Of a stretch of 64,000 nt of DNA, positions 35,938 to 48,649 are shown piece by piece. Both the position numbers and the translations under genes were made by a program. Under the pieces are notes generated by a model that did not search any database, was not told where the DNA came from, and saw only the letters and a list, made by a program, of their open reading frames with translations. Position 1 is the stretch's first letter. Each line of letters opens with the position of its first letter. The stretch is from positions 49,938,608-50,002,607 of the forward strand of contig CM056381.1 in NCBI GenBank assembly GCA_029718625.1. Reading direction: 5' to 3'. The stretch is from Synaphobranchus kaupii (lineage: Eukaryota; Chordata; Actinopteri; Anguilliformes; Synaphobranchidae).

Positions 35938-38900
35938 CTGAAAAACAGATAAAACAAATCCTTCAGTTTTGTTTTACATCAACTGCCATCATGGATGGCG
36001 CTACACTGGGGCAAAGGTGGGTAATAGCCCCGTCACAAATCTGCTTAGCCCCGGGTTTAACCCCCCCAGGCATTTTAGTACAATTTTATATTATAATTAT
36101 ATTTATTATAATTATAATTATAATAAAGAAATATATAAAAGTAAATCAACAATTGTAATCCCTTTCTGATATTCACCCTGCCTACGCAGCGTGTGTATGC
36201 TATGACGTACGGGTGTGGGTGTGGGTGTGTGTGTATCGGGAGCTCACGCAAATGACAAAATAACGTAAACTGATTTCTAACATTAGCTAACCTTAGCACC
36301 CCCATGTATTGACCTAGCCCACCCTTAGCCCAGGGGGAGAAAAGTTCCTGGCGCTGTCACTGACTGCCATGATTGGGCTTTTGCCAGCATTTTAGGACAG
36401 GAGACGGGACAAGATGAACAGTTCAGAGCAGAAGCTTGGCTAATCCACTTGTTCTTATTGTGATAACCTACTCTCCTGACCCTTTGGATACCCCATTTCT
36501 CAGGAGGCAAGTTTGATTCTTTGGCAACAATTGCGTCTTGAGGATTAGTGCTGCACTCGGGACAGTACCAGAATGTACTACAGAACAGCAACGTGGACAC
36601 AACATACACAGAGTGTGTAATGCGGCATATGTTTAATACACAGTATGTGTAAAATGTAGTGCAATATGTAGTCTGCACAATACGAGGCACGTATAATATG
36701 CAGTGTATATTATATGCAGCCTGTGCAATACTGACTCTAAATTAGGCCACAATGACGCTAGTCTTTTTGATGCACAGATCTACAGGATCTGTAACATGAA
36801 ATGTGTAATATGGGTGGGTGTGATACAGGATGTGTATAAGAAGCCACTGACCAGTGAAGTTCTCTGTGAATTCCTGCTCCAGCTTCATGGCTCTATCGAA
36901 GGTCTTCCTGCCCTGCTCTTCCGTCAGCCGCTTGTTCATCTCCCTGGATGGATGGGACAGAGAAGACAACTCAGGCTCTATTCAAAATGGCATCCTGTTC
37001 CTTACACAGCACCAAATGTCAATATCAGGTGAACAAAAAAGTCTGAAAAATAACAAATGGCATTTGATCCCATAATATGAAACACTATGACTGCTTTGTC
37101 AGTATAAATTGTTTTACAATTTTTGAAATTCACTGTGGATGTACATTTATTTGTAATTTTTTAACAAAATAGAGTTGCTGTTAAAGGTTTAAAAATGTTT
37201 TCTCTTTAGTTTTAAATTGGAACCCAAAGGAATGTTGTTCGTGTCTCCAACGATGCTAATAAAAAAGCAAATGTGAGTAAATTTGTATGCATGTAAGAAC
37301 TACCTTTTTTTAATCCTTATTTCTTACTTGTGCACTTTTTTTTGGAATAATTTTTACTTATTCATCCACATCATTTGCATTTCAAATGTTTGACAATATT
37401 TGTTTTTCATGTTTTTCTTTAAAAAAAAAAAGCTTAGATTAATGTGCACCGATCAACTCTGCTTTACATCTTGACCACTTCCTTCTTCTTCTTCAGACCT
37501 GACCACATCAATAATGGATATAATTCAGAACTCATTTGTAACAATGGAAGTGACAAGAAAATCCACTTTCTGACCATCTCACCCACAGAAATCTTCCCTC
37601 CGTAGGTGACACTACAGCAAATGTGGCACTCTGCAGAGCTGCTGGCCAGTCACACTATTAGTACTATCAATTAGATACCAGACCATAGGATGCATAACAC
37701 ATATTGAAACAGTATTTTAGCTACCAAGTGGCCCCACCCACTTTCAGAATTACTGAGAGGAGGGGGTGATGGGAGGTACTTCAGAATTTATAATTCCCTG
37801 ACACAGAACTATATGTACGTACTTGTGTGCAATGTGGGTACAACATATACACCTGTATGAAGCTGGGAGGCATCTATTGACTGCTCTATCTACTGAATGC
37901 TCTTGCAATCTATTTATGTATCTACTAGATACAGAAGTTGGACTCTGTGGGAATGAATCAGTGAAAAAAAGTGTGTTTTACTCACATTATATTTTCCATG
38001 GATTTTGGTTTAATGAAAACTGCAATGGGATACAACTGTGCGATTTGGAGTCTCTTAATGGCATTGCCTGAAACATCCAGGATGCAGTGTTTTCCCTGAG
38101 GAGAGGAGACATGGGTTCAGATACAGAGCAGTGGCAATTCATTTCTGTTAGGGCTGCAACAGTTAATCGAACTAATCGATTTAATCGATTATAATATATA
38201 AAAACCATCAATTAAATTTCCCTCCTTGTCGATTAGCTGATATTAAAAAATATATACATTTTTATTTTTACATTTTTTTTAAATAATCTCTCCAAAGCAC
38301 TCATCTCGCGGCTAAACGTTTTGCTGACATTTTCGACATTCTATCTGAAAATGGCCGAAGAGTCCCAAGCCCCTACCATCCCTGCCCCAAGAGATGGGAA
38401 AGGAGGAGGAGTAAAGTGGAGCGAGGGTAGAGAGAGGGGAAGAAATTGAGGGTGGGATGGGTGATTGGTTTGTTGTTTGTTAAAAATGTATATTTAATTA
38501 AATAAATAAATTATTATTTATTTTTATTATTAATTCTTTGATGAAATTATATGACATTTTTGTTCAGATCTGTCATTGTTATATCAATAAATTGTTATGT
38601 TTTGGGGGAAAAAACCGTGCCTCTCGATCATTCGATTAATCAAAAAAGTAATCGACAGACTAATCGCTAAGAAAATAATCGACAGTTGCAGCTCTAATTT
38701 CTGTCATATTGCTGCCATTGGCACGGTTGATGGCGACAGCTCCAGTGTGGATTCAGCCTGGGGACAGTCCTTCAACATCAAAATTTGTCCTTAACCTTAA
38801 AAAGTTTTCTTCATAAAGATTTTGGCAAATTAGTTTCTGTGCCAAACTTGCCAAACTGCATTAGTCAACAAAATAGTAACACTCAATTTTAATTAAGAGT

Positions 38901-41900
38901 CAATTCATTTAATTACAGTGAAGAGTAATGTGAAGAGTTGAGTGACAACATGTTTGTAAACGGTGCCATAAAGAACCAAGGATTGTTCGACTGACTGACT
39001 GATTGATTGATTGAAATATCTCTGTGTGACAGAAGATGCCTCCTCTTACTTTCTCAGCCACCTCGCGCACAGACTGGACGCTTGTCCCATACAGGTGGCT
39101 GTTGTACTGGCCGGCCTCGATGAACTTGTGATCCTGAATGTCCTTTTCCATCTGCTCCCGCGAGATGACGAAGTGGTAATCCCTGGCGTCGACTTCATAG
39201 TCTCGCTTTGGTCTGGTTGTGTCTGAAACAGGAAGGCGTGCCGTGTCTACCAAACAGCACCGGCTGCTACATTCACAAAGCCCAACAGTACGACCAATTG
39301 TGCGCCTCCCTGATGGGCCTAGCAAGGTCAGGATTTGACAGCAGACCATGGAGCACGTCACAATCACCAGCAGGCCCAGCTCAGCCCATAGCCATCTTTT
39401 CACTGGTGATCGCATAAAGCTTTATGAATTCCATAATGGGTGGAGCAATCACATGTTGGGAAAATGCTGAATTGTATGAACAAATAAAAGCACTGCTGTT
39501 CCCAGACGAACTCTATGATTGGTTCAAATCGGTGAGTATGGCGTTCATGGCTTCATACATTTTTAGGTAAGAGATTCAAGATCAACTCAAGATCTACTTT
39601 AATGTCCCCAAAGGGAAATTTGTGTTGGACAAAATGCTACTGAAATACAATACGTATCACCTGTGGCAGGTATATAAACGAGCATTGCACGTGCCCTTAT
39701 CATATATTGGCCTTAACACATTGACCGTGGGGCCCATCCATGCTTCAGAACAATGCTTTAACAGGACCAGCTACCCAGCAGCCCTTGTGCTGTTTATTTT
39801 TTGCTCAACTTTATCAAGGCTGCCAATGATTTTGGATGTGAATTTATGTGAGACTGGTTTCTCACTTCTCAATATGCACACCAATCTAAACTGTAAGGCA
39901 GGGAACAACCTATGGAAGTCTGCATTTTCATTGACGGTACCTTTTAAAGGTACACCCCTTGAAAGCCGTTGAAAATTCCACAGAAATTGCTAAACAAAGC
40001 ATGGCCACCTTCACCAAGATAGCCCGCAGTCAATGTGCGATATAGGACATGTTATTAATGGCCAGAATCTGAATGGATGTCCTTGAGAGACTCAAAGCAA
40101 AGAGACAGAAGAAAAATACATTGTCACACTTACGGGGTACACAAGATCCAAATTTATCAGGGAATTCTGAAATCAGATCATCGTTTACTCTATCTTTCAT
40201 CGGTCCCAGAATGATTACTGGACGGCTGTAGCTCACTGGGGAAAAAATTATCAGAAAAAACACAGTATAATTATAAAATCATTCCTGTGTGCACTACTTT
40301 CTGGCCCTGATTTATCAACACAGTACCCAACAGCAAAAAGTCCTGAGACGTGCTTCACTACAAGGGATACAAACAGCAAACATTTCATCTTATTTAACAT
40401 AGAAAAATTAAAAAAATAAAATAAATGAAAAGTAGACAATAAAAAAATTTACAGAAATACTATCCTATGTAATAGAATTTCTTTACATGAGCTTACTTCT
40501 CAAAACAGGGATTGAAAAGTCTGTTAAAACTCACCTTCCTGTTGACTCACTGGCTCATAAGACAGCACATATTCCTCCTGGCCACCTACATGCAAACATG
40601 ACATTGTTCAGGGAACAAGCATTCATATTGATATTAAAATGAATCTTCAGTGAATAGTCCAGAATCAGCTTGATGGTCTAGAGTGTATCCGTCAGCATGT
40701 TTGAGTTGAAATGTGAGAAATGTGATTATGCTACAACAGTACCCCTGTGACACACGTGTAGGTTATGATTTTTCTCAAGTTCAGTTGTAGTACCAAAACT
40801 ACTGTGTGTTAAATGAGCAAGAGTCAGTCACTAGATGGTGTGGAGATTTCCTTTGCTCTTGCAGTTTAAGCAGCCTTATTATGTAAGTGCAATGTTTTTC
40901 CATACACACATGCACAAGCGCACAGGCAGAATTCTGTAAGAGTGCATCGGATTCATTTTTTATAACATGCAGGACCTTCAGGAACACAAAACCTCCCTGA
41001 AATTGTAGATATGCTTCCTGGAATAAGGTCATGCACTAAGTTAGATTATTCAACTGCAGTCTTAAAAACTGTGTAAAAACCAACAGATTTGAAAGCTGAT
41101 TAATAGGTTAACACGCAAAGCTAATGCCAATAAGCTAATGTAGAATACATTATTTTCAGCCTGTTCTAACTGAAGATGCTAGCTCGCAGTAAAGCTTATA
41201 CACACTACACAAGTTTTGAAAATCGGCACCAAGCTTATACACACTACACAAGTTTTGAAAATCGGCACCAAGTTCAGTGAAGGGGTCACTCAACTCTACT
41301 GGACAACAGCAAAATTGCAGGAGTTGGGCTGACACACCCTACTAGTTTTCAAATGGGGAATTGTGTAGTGTGTCAGTACTGCAGGACTCAGCTGTGATGC
41401 TGGAGAAATATAATGTAACTCCAGAAGGCAATTAAATCACGACTAAAATTGTGTAGCGTGTACTGCAACGGAACAATAAAAATAAAAAAAATAAAAATAT
41501 AAAAATGAAGGTAACACTTTACTTGAACCCTTCGACATAAGGCTGACATAACACGGTCATAGACATGACATAACAGCTGTCACAAGATGACAAAATAGTG
41601 TAGGGAAAAATACATTTCCTGCTTCAATGTTCTTGGATGGTCACCTAACACAATCAGCCTTACTCAATGATCAAGGGGGGGTTAGAAACAAAGCCAGGTG
41701 ACAATAACCATTTGGTTTCCTCCCACACCGGTGTGAGACGAGAGTTAGCCAGCTTACCTAGGTGACAATAACCATTTGGTTTCCTCCCACACCACATACA
41801 ATGTCCAGTTGTTTGCCTGTCACCCAATCAGGGACAGGAACCTGCAATCTATGTCAGCATTTGTTTGCCTGTTTGGGGTATAAAGCTTGTACCACACACA

Positions 41901-44900
41901 ACACTATTTTGTGATTGAACTGCCTTACTATTACCCGGTATCTTGTATACTGTAATGAAGACTATTTTGCATTGTAATTAAATTGCTATTGACCTAAACT
42001 CTGGAACTCCGAGTTTTACGCAGACCAATGTAAACTGTATCCAAATGATTGAACTGCCTTACGATTACCCGGTATCTTGTATACTGTAATGAAGACTATT
42101 TTGCATTATAATTAAATTGCTATTGACCTAAACTTTGGAACTCCGAGTTTTACTTTACAAAGAAAATAATTCCTACAATAGCTAATGTCAAATGACATAA
42201 CACTGTGTACGTTTATAGGCACACTAATACTCCAATCTTACTCTGATTATGGTAAAACTGATTATTGAAATGGTCATGTCAACACCTTTATCTGATTATG
42301 TGAGGACATCATCAGCGTATTAACCCAATTAGCACATCTGGGTTTTTGCCCAAACTTAAAATTTTTTGACGCACGTAAACATCTTACTGCAATTTCTGTT
42401 TGGCTTTTTGAAACTGCACGTCAGGCAGAAGTGGAGAGAGGGAGGGTGTCAGGTCAAAAATGTTTCACCCCATCAAAATTTGGCCAGCCCGGGGTTCCTT
42501 CGGGATCTCACTTCCAGACTTTTATTATTAAATTAATGCATTTCACTGGTGAAAATATATTGTTGAGTGTTATGAGTTATGTTTGGACTAGCCAGCTGGC
42601 TAGCACATTAAATAACTGAAATTATCGTGAAATTGGCCAAATTTAGAGATTGGTAAAGCTAGCTATAATAATAATAACTAGAAATAACCGCCTTGCGGTT
42701 GTATGCCTCCGCCAACAAGTCAAGTTGCAGTTTACATCCATGTCCAGACTCATAAAATATATGTAGTGAAGACTGAAGGAATTTAATTTAAAAGGTATTA
42801 AGTGTATTTATTGGCAAAATGGAAGTTATCACTATATTGACATGTATGATTCCAGTGAATAATTTCCAATGAGAAACATGCTGTCTTCACTTAGAGACTA
42901 TTTTTACAGCAGTACAGAGGACTGATACAGAAGCTAATTAGCCAGCGAATACAGTTTTGTCATTTTTTAAATTTGCAAATGAAACTAGGAAACTGTACAG
43001 TCATGTACCTGAACATGGTAAAAGACATAGTTGTCGACATTTTTCTCTTCAAACACTTACTGTGTAAACTGAAGAAATTTTTCAAGATTTAACTTCACTT
43101 TAAATTACTGAACTAATATTTAGTTGCATAACCATTGTTTTTGATAACTGCTGCGCATCTGCGTTGCGTTTGCTTCAGAAACTGCATTTTTAATGTCACC
43201 CCACAAGTTTTCAATGGGGTTGAGGTCGGGGGATTGAGCTGGCCACTCCATTACCTCAATCCTTTTTGTCTAGAACCAAGATGTTGCTCGCTTACTCGTG
43301 TGTTTGGGGTCGTTGTCTTGTTGAAACACCCATTTCAGGGGCATTTCCTCTTTGGCATACGGCAACATAATCTGTTCAAGTATTTTGATGTATTCAAACT
43401 GATCCATGATCCCTGGTATACGATAAATAGGCCCAACACCGTAGTATGAAAAACATCCCCATATCATGATTTTTGCGCCACCATGCTTCACTGTCTTCAC
43501 AGTGTACTGTGGCTTGAATTCAGTACCCGGGGGTCGTCTGACATACTGTCGACGACCACTAGACCCGAAAATAACTATTTTACTCTCATCAGTCCACAGA
43601 ATGTTACGCCATTTCTCTTTGGGCCAATCGATGTGGTCCTTGGCAAATTTTAACCGATTCTGCACATGCCGTTTTTTTCAACAATGGTGCTTTACGGGGG
43701 CTTCTTGCTGATAGCTTAGCTTCAATCAAACGTCTTCTGACTGTAACAGCACTTACAGGTAATTTTAGATCATCTTTGATCTTTCTGGAGGCGATGATTG
43801 GCTGAATCTTTGCCATTCTGACTATTATTCAATCCGTTTTAACAGTAGTTGCTCGTTTTCTTCCGCGTGTTTCGGGTTTTTGTTGCCATTTTAAAGCATT
43901 TGAGATCATTTTAGCTGAGCATCCTATAATTTGCTGCACTTCTTTATACGTTTTCCCCTCTCCAATCAACTTTTGAATCAAATTACGTTGTTCCTCCGAA
44001 CGATGTTTGGAACGGCCCATTTTACTTAGCAATTCAGAAGGAAATATATTTTATAACAATGTGTGAAACATTTGCTTCCCTTCTTCCTTAATAAAGGACA
44101 ATTAATGACACCTGTTTTTTCACAGAATGAATGAATTCTCTAATTAAACTCCACACTGCTATTATTTTGAACATGCCCCTTTCAATGAATGAGTCAATTA
44201 CTCAGAACAAGCAGCGTGCATGTCATGACAGTTGGGTCTGTTGTTTTTCTATTACACTACTACATCCACAAGTAAATTATTTGCCATGCAGAAATATCAC
44301 TACTACTAATAACAGTGGTTCATCATCATCAGGTTACTGATGTTGTACTGCTATTTTTTTGAGCACAACTGTACATTTGGCTGCTGATCACTAAGACATA
44401 AGTTGAGATCAAGCAGCTGAGAACCATGCAAAAAAATAACAAAAAACAGATGGAGGGTTGAACTTTAGAAAGACTGAGGCTGTGTTCGGAATCGCTCCCT
44501 ATTCACTCCCTCCCTATACACTACTTAGGGAATCTACATAAGGCACTAGATAGGGATTCACTGGTGGAAAAGGAGGTGGTGATTTCGGACACCTAGTCTG
44601 AATAGGTTACGTAGCAACGCGCAACGCTTGCGTGACAGCGGTCACCGGCTTGGTGAGAAAGCATGCAAGAAACGGTAAAAAAAAGTTTTCTTTTTTAATT
44701 TTGAACAAGGGTTTTGTTGTCTCGTTGTAGGTAGATAGGTAAGTTAGGTAACTAGGTAGCTAGCTAGCTAATTAAGTTGCATTTTCCATTAAACAGTAAT
44801 AATTGTTAGCTAAATTTAAAAAATAGCGAACACTTTGTAATATATTTAATCTACCGCGTTTATTTATATTTCGGTTATAAAGCCGATTAAACTGATTTAA

Positions 44901-47900
44901 TATAGGCTACAAGATGAAACTTGCATTTATATTTACATTTGTAGACGAGCGCAGGCTCAGCCATCGCCATCTTGACAAAAAAAAAAAAACTCCAGTCATG
45001 TAGTGTACATCGTTTGTACCCTACATTTTGTGGTGCATTGTGGGGGATATTGAGTGGACTATTTAGGGTGTCAAATTGACATTTTGAATTTTGGACACTC
45101 TACAAAATGGCCGATACCCTAAATAGTGCACTATATAGTGAATAGGGAGCGATTCCGAACACAGCCTGACTCTTTGTGATCGTTTTCTCAGCTACAGTGG
45201 TAAGCAAAACATTATGATGTCACAGTGAAGTTGACCTTTGAACTTTTGAATATAAAATGTCATCATTTAATCCTATTAGACATTTGCGTGAAATTTTGTC
45301 ATAATTAGCGTAGGAATTCTTGAGTGAGGTCTCACTTTAGTGAGGTCACAGTGACCTTAACCTTTGACCACCAAAATCTAATCAGTTCATCATTTGCTGT
45401 GTCTCAATTGCGAGGCTGCGACCTACGAAGGCTGCATTTCAGGACCGCATACGTCAGAAGTACTCTCCCATTACGAAGACTCCTTGAAATGCGGCCTCGA
45501 AATGCAGCCTACTTTTGGCCGATTTTGATGGATACATCGGTGTATCCTTCGCAGCCTTAGATATCCCACAATTCTTTGCGCATTTTGCCCGAAAGACAGT
45601 TGATACGGAAAATGGCTGACGAGAGCAGCGATCTGGTGTTTAAATGTAAGTTTGTGTAAACTTTTTTTAAATTTTAGCTATCGGTAATCATGTCGTTACC
45701 TGTTGGCTAAAACGTATATTACCTCGAATAAATTCTCCATTTTTATATTTCAGTATTTTTTTTAAATTTTACTCGCGGTTTTATTTTTTTGTGAGTCTCT
45801 CACTGGCTTAAGTTCTCACGCGCTGGTTGTTTAGGTCCGAGGAGGTTGTGGGCGGGAACTCCGTGACGTAAACGTGAATTCTTCGTAGACTGTCCCATTT
45901 CAGCTGCTGTTCAAAAGCCAGCCCAGCCTTCCTCTGTACAAAGGACTGTCCTACGGAGGATGCGGCTACTATAGGTCGCAGCCTCGCAATTGAGACACAG
46001 CCATCGAGTCCAAGTAGACATTTGTGTGAAATGTTGTCATAATTAGCGTAGGAATTCTTGAGTAATGGCCAAAAACGTCTTTTGTGAGGTCACAGTGACC
46101 TTGACCTTTGATCATCAAAATCTAATCAGTTCATCTGCCATCTTGTGACAGCTGTTATGTCATGTGTATGCCAACCTTTTGTCGAGAGTTCAAAGAAAGT
46201 GTTACCAAAATGAATAATGCTAACATCGGAGTGATTATTCCATTCTTGAGCAGTGAAGATCACATTTCTTCTGGAGGCAAAGGCTGCAAAAATAATACTC
46301 AAATAACTTTAATTAGGGCTTGATTTAACCATATTCAAAATAAATGACTCATTTAAATTCAGTAAAGTGAAAAATGGGAATACTCCGCAGTATTGAAGTG
46401 ACACATACAGGGAGTGTTGTCAATGAGACATGAGCAGCAAGCAGCCAAATGTTCTGGGATTTAAAACAACAAAAAATGTTTTGTCCAGAAACATATTTTC
46501 CAGAGCTAGCAGGAGTCACACGCAGGTGTTTCAGAATGTATCCAAAAACAGACTGAGAGCATCGGAGAGCTGAAAGCAGCTGCATTCAGAGAAAATAGAG
46601 CAGGGGTAGGGAACCCTGGTCCTGGAGAGCCGCAGGGTCTGCTGGTTTTTGTTTTCACCTTAAATACAGCAACTACTTAAACCAAAGAAACAAGGTGAGG
46701 TGAGTTAACTGTGTGATCAACTGCTTAAATTGATCAATTAAGTGGGGAGTAACAGCTAAAACCGCAGACCCTCCAGGCTCTTCCGGACAAGGGTTCCCTA
46801 CCCCTGAAATAGAGGAATATGCATCCACTATCCATCAGTGCAGCACAGAAAACTGACCCAGCCAGCCACGCGTGCATGTAACTGCATGTTAGTGCTGACC
46901 ATATTGTACAGTGAGAAAGCAGGAAACAGGAGCCCAGGTAGTGAAGAAAAAGTGATGAAGAAGAAAGATGAGGAGATTGATGGAAGGGAACACGGACTTA
47001 CGGTAGCTACTTTCACTATCGCTGGCATTAGAGGTTACATGCTCTGAAATCATAACAAAGGGAACGTAAGCACCAACACAGAGACATCCATATATCACTG
47101 TACAGGTGCTGACATCAACCAAGCGAAAATAAATAAATAAATAAATTTGTCCCAACAAAGACCATAAGGAGAAGATTAGGCCTGGGGCCCTGATTTAAAC
47201 AACTGAAAGGCCTTTAGTTTACAGTGAGCAAAGATCAGGCAATCACATGGTGACAAACATCACCAGACAATTTTTGGCCGACAATGGAAGGAAGTGAAAC
47301 ACATATCAGGCAAAGTCATTCAAAATACAATTATAATACACATTTCCTTCCTGGGGGTTCATTTCAAATATTGTATTTAAGTCCATGTTAGTTCAAACAT
47401 AAGCGTTATGTATACCTGAAATGTGGCGTTTACTGAATGTACAGTCATGTTTTTTTACACTTAACCAATCTGTTTCCCTCAAGCTTTTTTTGCCCACAAG
47501 CAGCTTACTACACCTGCAGGATACAGTTACAGGCTTTAGATGTGAGCCTTCAGTTCACAGTTTATGAAAGGATAGAGTAACCGCTGGAGGAATCGATGTG
47601 GCCCTGTGACAGTTCCCCTACACATGCCATGGTGCATTAAATATAACCCCAGAGGTTTTGCCCTGGTGCTGAGCAGATCTTTCAGGATAACAGCTGACAC
47701 CATCTTGCTTCTACAGCATCAGGCATGGAATACATTTCCGTATCGAGCGGCACAATATCAGAGAATGCTGTGTTTTGTGCTGTGCTTTGCTTTTCCATCA
47801 GGAACAACTGATTTGTTTCATAAACATTAAAGAAGCACAATGTCGCTAAGACAGAAAAATTATGTTTCCACCTGTTTTCTAGATAGTGCACATCCTGACA

Positions 47901-47964
47901 TTTCCACAAACAAAATGTGTTTAGACTTCTTCTTTGTTTAGACAGTGATTTCTACCGTTGGCAC

Positions 47965-48002
<38 letters not shown>

Positions 48003-48614
48003 TATACTTTGTATCATGTAATTTACAATCATTGCTATTATCAAATGTTTCATTACTTCACAAAGGACATGGGTAAATTATTCTCTATCCCAAACTGAAC
48101 TCCTGTATACACAGAAGAATAACACACTTACACAATAAATACAGATAAGCAATGCACAATGCCCACGCTGCCTGTATATGTAATCTTGTTGTTGGTTCAG
48201 ACAGTGCTCCTTGCCCAGCCACTAGCTCCCCTTCAGCAGAACATAGGGAATCAGTACCACATACAGTTGAGCTGCTGTATGTGGAGAGTGCAACATGTTT
48301 GGCACTTCTTTTCTGGAGCCAGTGAGTGCGCTATGGAGGTAGGATCTTTGGATCTCAAAGACAGGCAGAGGACAATGATTGCATGGAATCTGGAGGTTGG
48401 TTGGATTTCAAAGAGAGAGAGGGACAATGATTGGATGGAATCTGGAGGTTGGTTGGATTTCAGAGAGAGAGAGGGACAATGATGGATGGAATCTGGAGGT
48501 TGGTTGGATTTCAAAGAGAGAGATGGACAATGATTGGATGGAATCTGGAGGTTGGTTGGATTTCAAAGAGAGGGACAATGATTGGATGGAATCTGGAGGT
48601 TGGTTGTATTTCAA

Positions 48615-48649
<35 letters not shown>

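Larger units (their letters stand above)
41510..46206. mobile_element. 4.7-kb inverted-repeat transposon with 8-bp TSD, hosting several insertions
   Basis: Left end GGTAACACTTTACTTGAACC and right end GTTCAAAGAAAGTGTTACC; the inverted homology continues about 80 bp (CATGACATAACAGCTGTCAC against GTGACAGCTGTTATGTCATG). AAAATGAA is repeated exactly on both sides (41502-41509, 46207-46214). Eight-bp duplications fit hAT, P or Merlin elements; I cannot choose. Inside are an LTR-like repeat pair, a decayed Tc1 and two Harbinger-like MITEs. Confidence 0.82.

Noticed and set aside
39208..39417. 69-aa plus-strand frame
   Set aside because: Antisense to the edge of a DLG1 GUK exon and intron; no independent support.
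45612..45645. Host first exon starting ATGGCTGACG
   Set aside because: It lies inside a terminal-inverted-repeat MITE; no downstream host exon follows on that strand.
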